A DNA stretch of 64,000 bases from Mucilaginibacter gossypiicola (GTDB lineage Bacteria > Bacteroidota > Bacteroidia > Sphingobacteriales > Sphingobacteriaceae). The notes under the pieces were generated by a model. The model saw only the letters and a program-made list of their open reading frames with translations. It had not been told where the DNA came from and ran no database searches. Where the stretch lies: the NCBI RefSeq assembly GCF_900110105.1, contig NZ_FOCL01000001.1, positions 124,001 through 188,000 on the forward strand, given 5' to 3'. This document shows positions 17,039 to 26,103 of the stretch, in pieces. Made by a program: the position numbers and the translations under genes. Numbering within the stretch: position 1 is the stretch's first letter; each line of letters begins with the position of its first letter.

Positions 17039-17290
17039 CTCGCCGTTTTGTTTGGTGATCTTTACCAATCCCCGGTCAAAAAGATAATTAAGCACTTCAA
17101 TCGTGTTTTTTTCGTGGGTAAAAGTATTTACCGCAGGTTCGTATTCCCTCAGCTTTAATGCAATATCAGCTACTGTAGCATATTTTAAGTGCGAAAGCGT
17201 GTAAATTATCTTGTCCTGCGTGCATGTGACCTTGTTGTATTGATCCGGCACGTTGCATGCTGAAAAAGATGTTTGATTTGAATTGCTCAT
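17012..17290 (-). CDS. small winged-helix-like protein of unknown function
   Basis: 92-residue soluble protein. The part DKIIYTLSHLKYATVADIALKL followed by VLNYLFDRGLVKITKQNGELNYN looks like a winged helix (helix, turn, helix and a beta wing), so it may bind DNA or a protein partner. No other domain is present. It lies 18 bases after the DUF2383-type gene on the same strand and is probably co-transcribed with it. The fold call is from pattern only. Confidence 0.55.
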   Translation of the reverse strand: MSNSNQTSFSACNVPDQYNKVTCTQDKIIYTLSHLKYATVADIALKLREYEPAVNTFTHEKNTIEVLNYLFDRGLVKITKQNGELNYNLVNV

Positions 17291-17308
17291 TTGCTTATAA
17301 AAATTTGA

Positions 17309-17779
17309 TCAGGCATTAACCGTATCCCTTAAGGATTTGATGGTGTTATGCGCTTTTTTTAAACCTTCTAAATGGTTATTAAGCATGGCTACAACCTGCT
17401 CATCTTCCCATATCAGCTCCTTATCATCAAGTGCGGCTCGATAAGCTTTTTTTGCTACGTCCTCACCATATTCACAATCTGAAAGTATCGAGCGATTGTC
17501 TTTGCTGGCAAAAACTGATTTTACATCCATCCAGGCATGATAAAACTTGCCCGAAAGTGTAGTGCCCTCTGCAGGATCCCCGCCTAATACGTGAATGTAA
17601 TCGCGTATTTCACTAACGTAACTTTTGCTTTGATCAATATATTCATTAAAAAGTAAATTCAAACCTGCTTCGTCTGCAGCCTCGATAGCTTTTTGATATC
17701 CTGCTATCCTGTCGTTATTTATTTTGATCAGATCATTGAGTGCTGAGATCTGATGCTGTACGTGCTGTAAAACTCCCAT
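17309..17779 (-). CDS. DUF2383/PA2169-type four-helix-bundle protein
   Basis: 156-residue all-helical protein with the family pattern LNDLIKINNDRIAGYQKAIE, then LLFNEYIDQSKSYVSEI, LGGDP and a second helix pair GEDVAKKAYRAALDD. It resembles the ferritin-like PA2169/DUF2383 family, which is common in stress regions of Bacteroidota. I start at the ATG at 17779; a longer frame reaches 17875 but its extra residues look like non-coding sequence. It lies downstream of the response regulator on the same strand, with two RNA-like hairpin elements between. Its biochemical role is unknown. Confidence 0.78.
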   Translation of the reverse strand: MGVLQHVQHQISALNDLIKINNDRIAGYQKAIEAADEAGLNLLFNEYIDQSKSYVSEIRDYIHVLGGDPAEGTTLSGKFYHAWMDVKSVFASKDNRSILSDCEYGEDVAKKAYRAALDDKELIWEDEQVVAMLNNHLEGLKKAHNTIKSLRDTVNA

Positions 17780-17886
17780 GGTTTCGCTATTTTGTTTTAA
17801 TAAATAACATATCTTATGGGTTAATGTTTTTATATTTTGGTTAGGTATTGACGTGAGATGACTATTAAACCGCATGCTCTTAAATA

Positions 17887-17950
17887 CAACGGGATGAATC
17901 GGCGACCGGGTAAACGGCCACCGCCAGGGCTCATCCCGAGGAGGGGTAAT
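17887..17950. repeat. tandem RNA-like hairpin element, copy 1
   Basis: 64 bases that align with copy 2 (17998-18062). The outer stem is CGGGATGA with TCATCCCG. Inside are GGC/GCC and CCG/CGG stems with a 6-base loop, and an invariant GAGGGGTAAT tail follows. Between the copies the outer stem changes sequence but mostly keeps pairing, as expected for a selected RNA structure. Strand is not settled; on the minus strand it lies between the response-regulator and DUF2383 genes. Confidence 0.62.
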
Positions 17951-17997
17951 AGCATTTTAGTACGTCACTTCTATATTGATTTAAACTTGTACTTAAG

Positions 17998-18062
17998 CAA
18001 CGGGGAGAACCGGCAACCGGGTGAGACGGCCGCCATCAAGGTTCTGCCCGAAGAGGGGTAAT
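17998..18062. repeat. tandem RNA-like hairpin element, copy 2
   Basis: 65 bases aligned with copy 1. The outer stem is CGGGGAGAACC with GGTTCTGCCCG (one G-G mismatch), the inner CCG/CGG stem has a 7-base loop, and the tail is the same GAGGGGTAAT. The copies start 111 bases apart. I do not recognise the family among common riboswitches or self-cleaving ribozymes. Confidence 0.62.
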
Positions 18063-18089
18063 GGTTATTTAGTTGATGATGTTGCTTGT

Positions 18090-18476
18090 CTATTGTTGCG
18101 TTATATTGGTTTTTTGAACAAAATGGGCCACTTTTTTCAGTAACTCATCCATATCAAAAGGCTTGGCTAAAAAGTCATCAGCACCGGCTATCATTGCAGA
18201 ATCACGTATATCACGGCTTGCCGATATCATGATAACGGGTATATCTTTGGTTAACTCGTTTTGTTTTAGCTTTTTGCAGATATCGCGGCCGTCTTCGCCG
18301 CTCATCCAAATATCTAACAGCAGCAAATCGGGGAGTTCATCTTTCATATCAAGTACCGTTGCACCATCAACGGTTGATGTTACTTCGTAGCCTTCAAATT
18401 CAAGCAGCATTTCCACAGCGTCAACAATGCCGGGGTCGTCATCTGCAATCATGATTTTTTTGTTCTTGGCATCCAT
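18090..18476 (-). CDS. single-domain response regulator
   Basis: 128-residue receiver domain with no output domain. The acidic pair is Asp12-Asp13, the phospho-acceptor is Asp55 (LLLLDIWMSG), the switch Ser is in VIMISAS (about 83-86) and the conserved Lys is Lys105 (AKPFD). It lies 79 bases downstream of the large PAS kinase on the same strand, so that kinase is the likely phosphodonor. With no output domain it must act by protein contact or as a phosphate relay. Confidence 0.92.
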   Translation of the reverse strand: MDAKNKKIMIADDDPGIVDAVEMLLEFEGYEVTSTVDGATVLDMKDELPDLLLLDIWMSGEDGRDICKKLKQNELTKDIPVIMISASRDIRDSAMIAGADDFLAKPFDMDELLKKVAHFVQKTNITQQ

Positions 18477-18555
18477 TTTAGGCGTAAGGGCTTGGTTAAA
18501 CCCTCTGAAATTATATGTAATAAACTAAACTACTCGTAAACTAACCCAACAAAAA

Positions 18556-21500
18556 TTAACTGTGAGTATCATCTACGGGTAATGCAAAGCAAAAAGTAGA
18601 CCCTTTGCTTTCAACGCTGTTTACCCACATTCTGCCGCCTTCGCGCTTAATAATTTCTGAAGAGATGTATAATCCTAACCCCAAACCGGGGAAAGTATGC
18701 TGCTTATTTCCACTCACCCGATAAAATTGCTCAAACACGCGGTCCTTCTTATCTTCGGGGATACCGACACCAAAATCCTGTACACAAACAATAACCTCAT
18801 TATTTTCGCGCTGGGCAGTAATGATGATAGTATCGGTATGCGGAGAATATTTTATGGCGTTTGTGATAAAGTTGGTAACAACCTGACTTATGCGGTCTTT
18901 ATCTGAATAAATTTTACCTGTTGGGGAAAAGTTTTGGATGAGTTTATGTTTTTGTGTAGTGTGCTGCAGGTCTTCTATGGTTTCTTGCAGGGCTTCATTA
19001 AAATCAAACCATGTTTTATTAAACTGTAACCTGCCCGAATTAATTTTGGTAACATCAAGCAAATCGCCTATAAGGTTTGTAAGACGGTTGATTTGAGCAT
19101 CCATTCTAAGTACCATTTCGGCTTTTTTATGTTCGCCTTCTTTGGTAAGCATGGCGCCAAGCACCTGCGCATAGGCTTTTATACTTGTAACCGGGGTTTT
19201 TAACTCATGACTTGCAATGCCTAAAAAATCATCTTTTTGGCGTTGGAGTTGTTTCTGCTCATCAATGTCTGTATTAGTGCCAAACCATTTAATTATTTTA
19301 CCATCAATTATGAAAGGTAAAGCCCTGGACAGATGCCACTTGTAATTCTGATCTTTGTCTTTTAATCTAAACTCGCATTGATAAATATTTCCGGTATTAA
19401 CTGCGTTGTTCCATGCTTCAATACAACCGGCAGTATCATCGGGGTGAACATTGTTAAGCCATGACGGGCCGGATATTTCCTGAGCAGCCACACCAAAGTA
19501 ATCTACAGCGCGCTGATTAATGTAGTCGAGCTCACCATCGGGGCGTGCTGTCCAAAGTTGTACTGGCATAAAGTCGGTAACAAACTCAAACTGCCTGATT
19601 TGTTCATTTAGTTCCCTGTTTCGTAATTGTACTTCACGCTCGGCAAGTGTCTTATCAGTAACATCGGTGCAGGCACCTATGTAGCCTGTGAATTCCCCAC
19701 CCGAGTTATACTGCGGATTACCGGTTGCAATACACCATCTTATTTCACCATCTTTTCGCGTAATTCTAAAATCAACTTCGTAAAACCGTCGTGCATTTAA
19801 GTCTGCCATGAATTTTTCAACAGCACGGGATTTGTCTTCTTCTATGATAGCAGTGGTCCAGCCAAAGCCCATATGTTTTTCATATTCAATGCCAGTCCAG
19901 TCAATCCAGGTTTGATTGACGTAAGTGATGTTACCTTCTGCGTCAGCCATCCACAGTGCAGTTGGCGATGCATTAGTAATATTTTTAAGTAATTGCTCAC
20001 TATCCGTAAGGGCTTTTTTATCGGCAATTTCCCGTCTCAAGTCTCGTGCAATTGAAGCCCGCCCTTGTGGTAGTCCGGTTACAGCATCATAAACCAGCAT
20101 CGTGGTGCCATATACGGGTATGGTTTCGCCTGTTTTGAAATGACGGTAAAGGATTTCACCACTCCATTTCCCGTGTTTCATTAAGGTGTTATTTACGTGG
20201 TCTTTGAGCTTTGCAAGCTCGCCTGGCATAATAAACTCGCTATTATGTCTGCGATGTTCATTGATGCCCGTAATCCCTAACATTTTTCGGCCGGCAGTAT
20301 TCACGTAAGTAACGTTGCCATCCAGGTCAGACAGGCTTACAAAATCTGAACTATGGTTAATGAGCGACAGTAATTTATATTGTTCATTCCTTGCGGCTTT
20401 TTCGGGCCGAAGGTCGCGGGCTACTGATGCCATGCCGATAGGCTGGCCATTTAACGGGTCGTCAATTCTGAAACAATTAATGTAAACCGGGATGCTTTCC
20501 CCCGTTTTAAAATGCTGGTAGTGCATTTCACCTTCCCATTTACCGTGTTGCTGTACTGCAGGTTCAATTTCACTGCTTACTTTATCTGCTTCGTTATTTG
20601 CAAAATATTCAACGCCCGGTTTCAAAGCCTCCTTAGTGCTCTCTATACCTAATAAGGCGTATGTTGTTTTGTTGATATAGGTTACCGAACCATCCATGCT
20701 TCCTACAGCAACCATATCGGCAGTATTGTCAATCAAGGCAAGCAGCTTTTGTTGTTCCTGTTTGTCAAGTATTTCACGGGTTATATCCTGTACCGTGCCA
20801 GCAAAACGTATAGCTTCATTTTTGTCATTAAAATAAGCTTTCCCTTTGAGGTGAATCCAGTATTTCAAATGTCCACTGTTGTCTACGGTGCGGATAATAA
20901 TATCATAGTTGCCACCTGTAGCGGGATTATAGGCTTGCATCACAGCTGTGCGCAATCGTTGTTCGTCTTCCGGATGTACAAATTTCAGCAGATCGGCATA
21001 TTTTATTTCGTCGTTTTTTTGAAAACCGCAAAGCTCTTTACAACGGTCGTCCCATATTACGGTTTGCAATTTGGGGTTTAAATCCCATGTGCCTAATTCG
21101 GCTGCCTGTAGGGCAAACTGAACGCGCTGCTCACTTTCGGCAAGCTTTTGACGTGTTGTTACCAGTTCGGTAACATCTGCGGCTGTGTTCAATACCCCCC
21201 AAACTTCATCGTTATCGTTTCGTAATGGTTTAAAAGTAAAGTTGAAATAAAATTCTTCATGCTTGCCATCTACTAACAAATCAACTTTTTGTTCTTTGCC
21301 TTCGTAAGCAATGCCGCTTTTATAAACGTTTAATAAGATAGCGTGAAAGCCCTGGTCTTCTAACTCGGGCAGCAGGTTAAAATAGGTACGGCCAATAACA
21401 TTATCACCCTTACCCCATATATCGATGATAGCTTTGTTGGCTATCCTGATCTCCATTTCCTCACCTGTGTACAATGCCACCGGTGTTGGCGATTCCTTTA

Positions 21501-21558
21501 TCAAAATACGGAAAACATCTTCGTTTAATTGTTGATGCAGGGTGGTTTGGTTATTCAT
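18556..21558 (-). CDS. multi-PAS sensor histidine kinase
   Basis: Soluble kinase of about 1000 residues with six PAS or PAS_3 domains in a row (roughly 15-130, 145-265, 270-390, 395-515, 520-640, 645-765). HisKA follows, with His784 (ASHELKTP), then HATPase_c with NFITNAIKYSP, DFGVGIP and GLGLGLYIS. No transmembrane helix is present, so it senses intracellular cues such as redox, light or small ligands. I use the ATG at 21558 (MNNQTTLHQQL), since a longer frame adds an unrelated hydrophobic run. A TTTATTTG sequence lies just before this ATG. The response regulator directly downstream is its probable partner. Confidence 0.87.
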   Translation of the reverse strand: MNNQTTLHQQLNEDVFRILIKESPTPVALYTGEEMEIRIANKAIIDIWGKGDNVIGRTYFNLLPELEDQGFHAILLNVYKSGIAYEGKEQKVDLLVDGKHEEFYFNFTFKPLRNDNDEVWGVLNTAADVTELVTTRQKLAESEQRVQFALQAAELGTWDLNPKLQTVIWDDRCKELCGFQKNDEIKYADLLKFVHPEDEQRLRTAVMQAYNPATGGNYDIIIRTVDNSGHLKYWIHLKGKAYFNDKNEAIRFAGTVQDITREILDKQEQQKLLALIDNTADMVAVGSMDGSVTYINKTTYALLGIESTKEALKPGVEYFANNEADKVSSEIEPAVQQHGKWEGEMHYQHFKTGESIPVYINCFRIDDPLNGQPIGMASVARDLRPEKAARNEQYKLLSLINHSSDFVSLSDLDGNVTYVNTAGRKMLGITGINEHRRHNSEFIMPGELAKLKDHVNNTLMKHGKWSGEILYRHFKTGETIPVYGTTMLVYDAVTGLPQGRASIARDLRREIADKKALTDSEQLLKNITNASPTALWMADAEGNITYVNQTWIDWTGIEYEKHMGFGWTTAIIEEDKSRAVEKFMADLNARRFYEVDFRITRKDGEIRWCIATGNPQYNSGGEFTGYIGACTDVTDKTLAEREVQLRNRELNEQIRQFEFVTDFMPVQLWTARPDGELDYINQRAVDYFGVAAQEISGPSWLNNVHPDDTAGCIEAWNNAVNTGNIYQCEFRLKDKDQNYKWHLSRALPFIIDGKIIKWFGTNTDIDEQKQLQRQKDDFLGIASHELKTPVTSIKAYAQVLGAMLTKEGEHKKAEMVLRMDAQINRLTNLIGDLLDVTKINSGRLQFNKTWFDFNEALQETIEDLQHTTQKHKLIQNFSPTGKIYSDKDRISQVVTNFITNAIKYSPHTDTIIITAQRENNEVIVCVQDFGVGIPEDKKDRVFEQFYRVSGNKQHTFPGLGLGLYISSEIIKREGGRMWVNSVESKGSTFCFALPVDDTHS

Positions 21559-21972
21559 TGCGCAAATAAAACGTATAAATATAATCCATAATGATTGAAA
21601 ATGCCAAAGTATCAACAGCGTGTAAACCGTGCTTTTGAATTAAATATTAAGCAGTATAGGTGTAAAATGCGAATGTTGTTAAACAAGCGGCAGTGATGTG
21701 AAATTTGTTTATGAGAACAGAAAATGTATATAAATGTTTGAGTTTTCATTTAGAGGCATTAGTTGTAGATGTTTTAAATAATAGGCTATTAAGGGATATA
21801 TTTTTTCGTATTATTAGCATCGTTAATTCAGTATTGTTTTCAACTTTTTACTGTCACAAAATCAAATACTCCAAAACAATTTTACAAGTATTTTTATTAC
21901 CATACCAATAAAACAAAATCCTGTATGCTTGATGGTTGCGACATGCAGGTGACTTAAACAAATTGGATTTAT
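21559..21972. other. intergenic gap between divergent kinase and kaiC genes
   Basis: An AT-rich spacer between two divergent genes. It must hold both promoters, but no exact TAnnTTTG is visible; TATGCTTG shortly before kaiC is one base off. A 68-codon frame at 21705-21911 has low-complexity composition and I do not believe it. Confidence 0.5.
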
Positions 21973-23721
21973 ATGACCAAATTGCATAAAAAACAACAGA
22001 TCTCCTCATTTGATCAATTGCCTAAGACGCCTACAGGTATCACCGGTTTAGATGAAATAACAGGCGGCGGTTTACCTAAAGGAAGACCTACTTTGATATG
22101 TGGTGAAGCTGGTTGCGGCAAAACGCTAATGTCGCTTGAATTTATAATAAGGGGCGCTACCGAGTTTAATGAACCAGGTGTATTTATGGCTTTTGAAGAA
22201 AAAGCAGATGAGCTGGCCGCGAATGTGGCATCGCTTGGTTTTGATTTGCGTAAACTTCAGGATGATAAAAAAATAAGGCTTGATCATGTGCATATTGACC
22301 GGAGCGAGATTGAAGAAACGGGTGAATATGACCTGGAAGGTTTATTTATTCGTTTAGGTTATGCCATTGATAGTATCGGGGCCAAAAGGGTAGTATTGGA
22401 TACACTGGAAAATCTTTTTTCGGGCCTGTCAAACCAGGTCATACTCCGTGCCGAGTTAAGGCGGCTTTTTAATTTTTTAAAAGATAAAGGGGTAACAGCC
22501 ATTATAACCGGAGAGAAAGGCGAAGGAGGGGCTTTAACAAGGCAAGGGCTTGAAGAGTACGTTTCAGACTGCGTGATATTGCTCGATCACAGGGTAATCA
22601 ACCAAATCTCCACCCGACGTTTACGGGTGGTAAAATACCGTGGCTCTCAGCATGGTACCAATGAGTATCCATTTTTAATTGATGAAGAGGGTATTTCGGT
22701 ATTGCCCGTCACCTCTTTAAAGCTTGAAAAAGAAGTATCATCAAAACGGATCTCATCCGGCATCCCGTCGCTCGACAGTATGTTTGGCGGCAAGGGCTTT
22801 TTCGAGGGAAGTAGTATCCTTGTTTCGGGCACTGCAGGTACCGGCAAAACAAGTATAGCAGCCAGCTTTGCTAATGAGGTTTGCCGAAATAAAAAGAAGT
22901 GCCTTTATTTTGCCTTTGAGGAATCGCCCAAACAGATTCTTCGTAATATGAAATCAATCAACATCGATTTGCAAAAATATGTTGATAGCGGCCTGCTTGA
23001 GTTTCATGCTTCGCGCCCTACATTGTATGGGCTCGAAATGCACCTGGTGGCTATTTATAAGATCATTAAAAGATTTAAACCGGCGGCCGTAATCCTTGAC
23101 CCTATTACCAACCTGATTACTGTAGGTTCGGTGAGCGAGGTAAAATCCATGCTTATCAGGCTGATAGATTTTTTACAGGACGAGCAGATCACTGTCATGT
23201 TCACTGCGCTTAGTTTAAATACGGTGGTGAGCGAGCAAACTGATGAAGGCGTATCATCATTGGTTGATACCTGGCTGCTTGTGCGGGATATTGAGTCGAA
23301 CGGAGAACGTAACAGGGGGCTTTATATAATGAAATCACGTGGTATGAGCCATTCAAACCAGGTGCGGGAATTTACCATAACTGATAATGGCTTAAACCTG
23401 GTTGACGTATATCTTGGCCCTGAAGGGGTGCTTACCGGCTCGGCCCGTGAGGCACAAAAATTAAAGGAAAAAACCGGTGTCGCCCTCAGGGACTTTGCCG
23501 TATCCCGTAAGGATAAAGAGATACTGCGCAGGCGTATGATGCTTGAATCAAAAATTGCAAGCCTGCAGGCCGAGTTTGAGTCGGCCGAGGAAGAGCTGAA
23601 CAAAATGTACCTTGAGGATGAATTAAAACAGGAAATCATTGAAAAGAACCGTCAACAAATAACCGATATCCGCCGCGGAAACGTCAATCCTCCTAAAAGT
23701 AAATCAAAAAATAAAAAGTAA
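21973..23721 (+). CDS. kaiC: KaiC-family double-domain RecA-like ATPase
   Basis: 582-residue KaiC homologue with two RecA-like domains. CI has Walker A GEAGCGKT (44-51) and catalytic Glu75-Glu76 (FEEKADE). CII has Walker A GTAGTGKT (286-293) and Glu316-Glu317 (FEESPKQ). The CII segment GVSSLVDTW places Ser428-Ser429 where cyanobacterial KaiC has its phosphorylated Ser431-Thr432. A charged coiled-coil tail (about 510-575) ends the protein. In cyanobacteria KaiC is the clock kinase/phosphatase; in heterotrophs its relatives are linked to stress responses and some lack rhythm. It heads a kaiC-kaiB-kaiB-kinase operon, with the next ATG overlapping its stop by one base. No KaiA is seen. Confidence 0.9.
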   Translation: MTKLHKKQQISSFDQLPKTPTGITGLDEITGGGLPKGRPTLICGEAGCGKTLMSLEFIIRGATEFNEPGVFMAFEEKADELAANVASLGFDLRKLQDDKKIRLDHVHIDRSEIEETGEYDLEGLFIRLGYAIDSIGAKRVVLDTLENLFSGLSNQVILRAELRRLFNFLKDKGVTAIITGEKGEGGALTRQGLEEYVSDCVILLDHRVINQISTRRLRVVKYRGSQHGTNEYPFLIDEEGISVLPVTSLKLEKEVSSKRISSGIPSLDSMFGGKGFFEGSSILVSGTAGTGKTSIAASFANEVCRNKKKCLYFAFEESPKQILRNMKSINIDLQKYVDSGLLEFHASRPTLYGLEMHLVAIYKIIKRFKPAAVILDPITNLITVGSVSEVKSMLIRLIDFLQDEQITVMFTALSLNTVVSEQTDEGVSSLVDTWLLVRDIESNGERNRGLYIMKSRGMSHSNQVREFTITDNGLNLVDVYLGPEGVLTGSAREAQKLKEKTGVALRDFAVSRKDKEILRRRMMLESKIASLQAEFESAEEELNKMYLEDELKQEIIEKNRQQITDIRRGNVNPPKSKSKNKK

Positions 23722-24020
23722 TGGAACTGGAAGAAGCTATAAAATATGAATTGAGATTGTATGTGGCAGGCAAAACGGCTAAATCCGTTACTGCGCTCAC
23801 CAATCTTAAAAAATATTGTGAAGAACATTTAAAAGGCCAGTATGTTATTGAAGTAATTGACTTACTGCAACAGCCGCAATTGGCCGAGGGGGATCAGATT
23901 TTTGCTGTGCCCACGCTGGTAAGGAAAGTACCTGAACCGATTCGCAAAATAATAGGCGATTTAAGTAACGAAGAGAAAGTTTTGGTGGGATTAAACATCA
24001 GGCCTGTAAATAATAAATAG
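23721..24020 (+). CDS. kaiB: KaiB homologue 1
   Basis: 99-residue KaiB-like protein, close to cyanobacterial KaiB in length and sequence ([34 protein letters not shown] and [16 protein letters not shown]). KaiB switches from its own fold to a thioredoxin-like fold to bind KaiC. The Gly of the VLVGL segment is kept, while the Lys and Asp aligning with K58 and D91 of the Thermosynechococcus protein appear as Gln and Asn. Start and kaiC stop overlap (TAATG), so translation is coupled. Confidence 0.92.
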   Translation: MELEEAIKYELRLYVAGKTAKSVTALTNLKKYCEEHLKGQYVIEVIDLLQQPQLAEGDQIFAVPTLVRKVPEPIRKIIGDLSNEEKVLVGLNIRPVNNK

Positions 24021-24356
24021 ATGACGGAGCAAAACCAATCGCCTTTAAATGCCGATGATAACTTAAGCGATGGCGAAAGCCAGTTTTTTCGATTGCGTTT
24101 ATTTGTGATTGGAGCATCGCCCAATTCCATCCGGGCAATTACTAATCTTAAAAATATTTGTGAACAACATATAAAAGCCAATTATGAGCTGGAAATAATT
24201 GATGTTTACCAGCAACCACTTATAGCCGAAGCCGAACAGATTGTAGCATTACCCTTACTTGTCAAAAAATCACCGGGTATTGAACGGAAGCTGATAGGGG
24301 ATATGTCAAACACCACTAAGGTTTTGAAGGGGCTTGGTATATATTCAGAAAGTTGA
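24021..24356 (+). CDS. kaiB: KaiB homologue 2
   Basis: 111-residue second KaiB-like protein, diverged from the first (RLRLFVIGASPNSIRAI, IIDVYQQPLIAEAEQI and KLIGDMSNTTKVLKGL), with an extra acidic N-terminal 20 residues. It begins right after the first kaiB stop with no spacer. Having two KaiB-type proteins suggests that one binds KaiC while the other, perhaps fixed in one fold like the SasA sensor domain, contacts the kinase encoded next. That division of labour is inference. Confidence 0.9.
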   Translation: MTEQNQSPLNADDNLSDGESQFFRLRLFVIGASPNSIRAITNLKNICEQHIKANYELEIIDVYQQPLIAEAEQIVALPLLVKKSPGIERKLIGDMSNTTKVLKGLGIYSES

Positions 24357-24358
24357 TC

Positions 24359-26026
24359 ATGGAATCATTCAAATATACATATGAGCAGTTGCTGACCGAA
24401 AACAACGAACTTCGTTTTCAGTTAGAGGAAGCCAACGATACTATTGATGCTATTCGTAGTGGCCAGGTTGATGCGCTTGTGGTTAAAGGCGAGGAAGGGC
24501 ACCAGCTTTATACCCTGAAAACTGCCGATCAAACCTATCGTGTATTTATTGAAAAAATGAACGAAGGTGCCGTAACCCTAAACAGGGAAGGCATTATATT
24601 ATATAGTAATTCGCGCTTTGCGGCAATGGTTAATGAACCGCTTGAAAAAGTGATCGGTGTTTATTTTGATGCTTTTATCGCGGAAGTTTCGGCAGGAAAA
24701 TATAAGGAGGTAATAAGGGATGGCTGGAATAACGACTGTAAAGGTGAGATATTATTATCAAGCCAGGATGGTAAGCTGACTCCCTGTTTATTATCCTGTA
24801 CTACGCTCGACCTTGATGAGGGTACAGCATTAAGTTTGATCTTAACAGACCTGACCACTCAGAAGGAAACAGAATGGGAGCTGAAAGTTAAAAATGATCA
24901 GCTGGAAGAGGCCCAGAATATTGCTGAAAGGCTGAATAACGAGCTTGAAGATACCGTAAGGGAACGTACCGCCGACCTGCTCATCAGTCGCGAGCATTTT
25001 AAATTACTGGCTAATAACATTCCTCAAATGACCTGGACAAACCTGCCTGGGGGCGAAGTGAATTTTTATAACCAGCGCTGGTTTGACTATACAGGCAGGC
25101 GATATGGAGAAACAGCAGGATGGGGCTGGCAACAGATAGTACATCCCGATGACCTGCAAAAAACGATGGATGTTTACCTTGCATCGTTAAATAGCGGAAA
25201 AGTTTTTGAACTGGAAAACAGGTACCTGCGCTGGGATAATACTTACCGATGGCATTTAAACCGGGCAGAACCATTAAGAGATGATAAAGGGGAGATCCTT
25301 TTTTGGGTAGGTACTGCTACCGATATTGAAGAACAGAAAAAACAACTTGATTTAAAGGATGAGTTTATTGGGATTGCCAGTCATGAGCTCAGAACACCTT
25401 TAACAAGTTTGAAGGGTTATTTGCAGCTTATTGCTATTTATAAAAAGGAGGAGGTACCGTTGACGGTGAAGCAATATGTTGAAAAGGCGGGTAGTGCTTT
25501 AAATAAGCTTCAGCGCCTGGTTAATGATTTGCTTGATGTAAGTAAAATACACGCAGGCAGGCTTGAGTATGCCATGGCCGAAGTAAACCTTCGGGAACTT
25601 GTAGCTCTGACACTGGAGAGTGCCGTCCACCTTTATCCTGAATTTAATTTTATTAATAAATCTGAAAGGGATTTTTTTGTAGACGGAAACGGCGGACGAC
25701 TTGAGCAAGTACTGGTGAATTTTATCAATAACTCCGTAAAATATTCAACTGGCAATAAAAAGATCATTATTGCGACCGAGCGTATAAATGACAAGGTACG
25801 GGTATCGGTAACGGATTTTGGCATCGGGTTATCGGCTGGGCAAATCGAGCATATTTTTGAACGCTTTTATCGGGTTGAGGATAAAAAATTTATGACAAGC
25901 GGCCTTGGGATGGGGCTATATATATCGGCCGAAATTATTAACAACCATAAAGGTGATATAGGGGTTGAAAGTGAACTTGGCGAAGGTGCCACTTTTTACT
26001 TTGAGCTGCCTTTGCATGAAAAGTAA
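24359..26026 (+). CDS. PAS sensor histidine kinase in the kai operon
   Basis: 555-residue soluble kinase. An N-terminal coiled coil (MESFKYTYEQLLTENNELRF) leads to PAS 1 (about 60-175), a coiled coil, PAS 2 (about 210-330), HisKA with His342 (ASHELRTPLTSLKGYL) and HATPase_c (NFINNSVKYST, DFGIGLS, GLGMGLYIS). I start at the ATG at 24359, two bases after the kaiB2 stop; a TTG two codons earlier lies inside the kaiB2 end. Its place in the operon suggests it plays the output role SasA plays for cyanobacterial KaiC, but it lacks SasA's KaiB-like domain. No response regulator is next to it; the nearest is at 18090-18476. Confidence 0.87.
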   Translation: MESFKYTYEQLLTENNELRFQLEEANDTIDAIRSGQVDALVVKGEEGHQLYTLKTADQTYRVFIEKMNEGAVTLNREGIILYSNSRFAAMVNEPLEKVIGVYFDAFIAEVSAGKYKEVIRDGWNNDCKGEILLSSQDGKLTPCLLSCTTLDLDEGTALSLILTDLTTQKETEWELKVKNDQLEEAQNIAERLNNELEDTVRERTADLLISREHFKLLANNIPQMTWTNLPGGEVNFYNQRWFDYTGRRYGETAGWGWQQIVHPDDLQKTMDVYLASLNSGKVFELENRYLRWDNTYRWHLNRAEPLRDDKGEILFWVGTATDIEEQKKQLDLKDEFIGIASHELRTPLTSLKGYLQLIAIYKKEEVPLTVKQYVEKAGSALNKLQRLVNDLLDVSKIHAGRLEYAMAEVNLRELVALTLESAVHLYPEFNFINKSERDFFVDGNGGRLEQVLVNFINNSVKYSTGNKKIIIATERINDKVRVSVTDFGIGLSAGQIEHIFERFYRVEDKKFMTSGLGMGLYISAEIINNHKGDIGVESELGEGATFYFELPLHEK

Positions 26027-26103
26027 GTGTATATTTTATTTGAACGCAAAATTGCAGTTGACTGGAATACTTCTGATATTGGCCTTAAAACCTGATATAA
26101 AAT

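Noticed and set aside
21705..21911. 68-codon frame upstream of kaiC
   Set aside because: AT-driven composition, no ribosome site, no recognisable motif and no support from layout.
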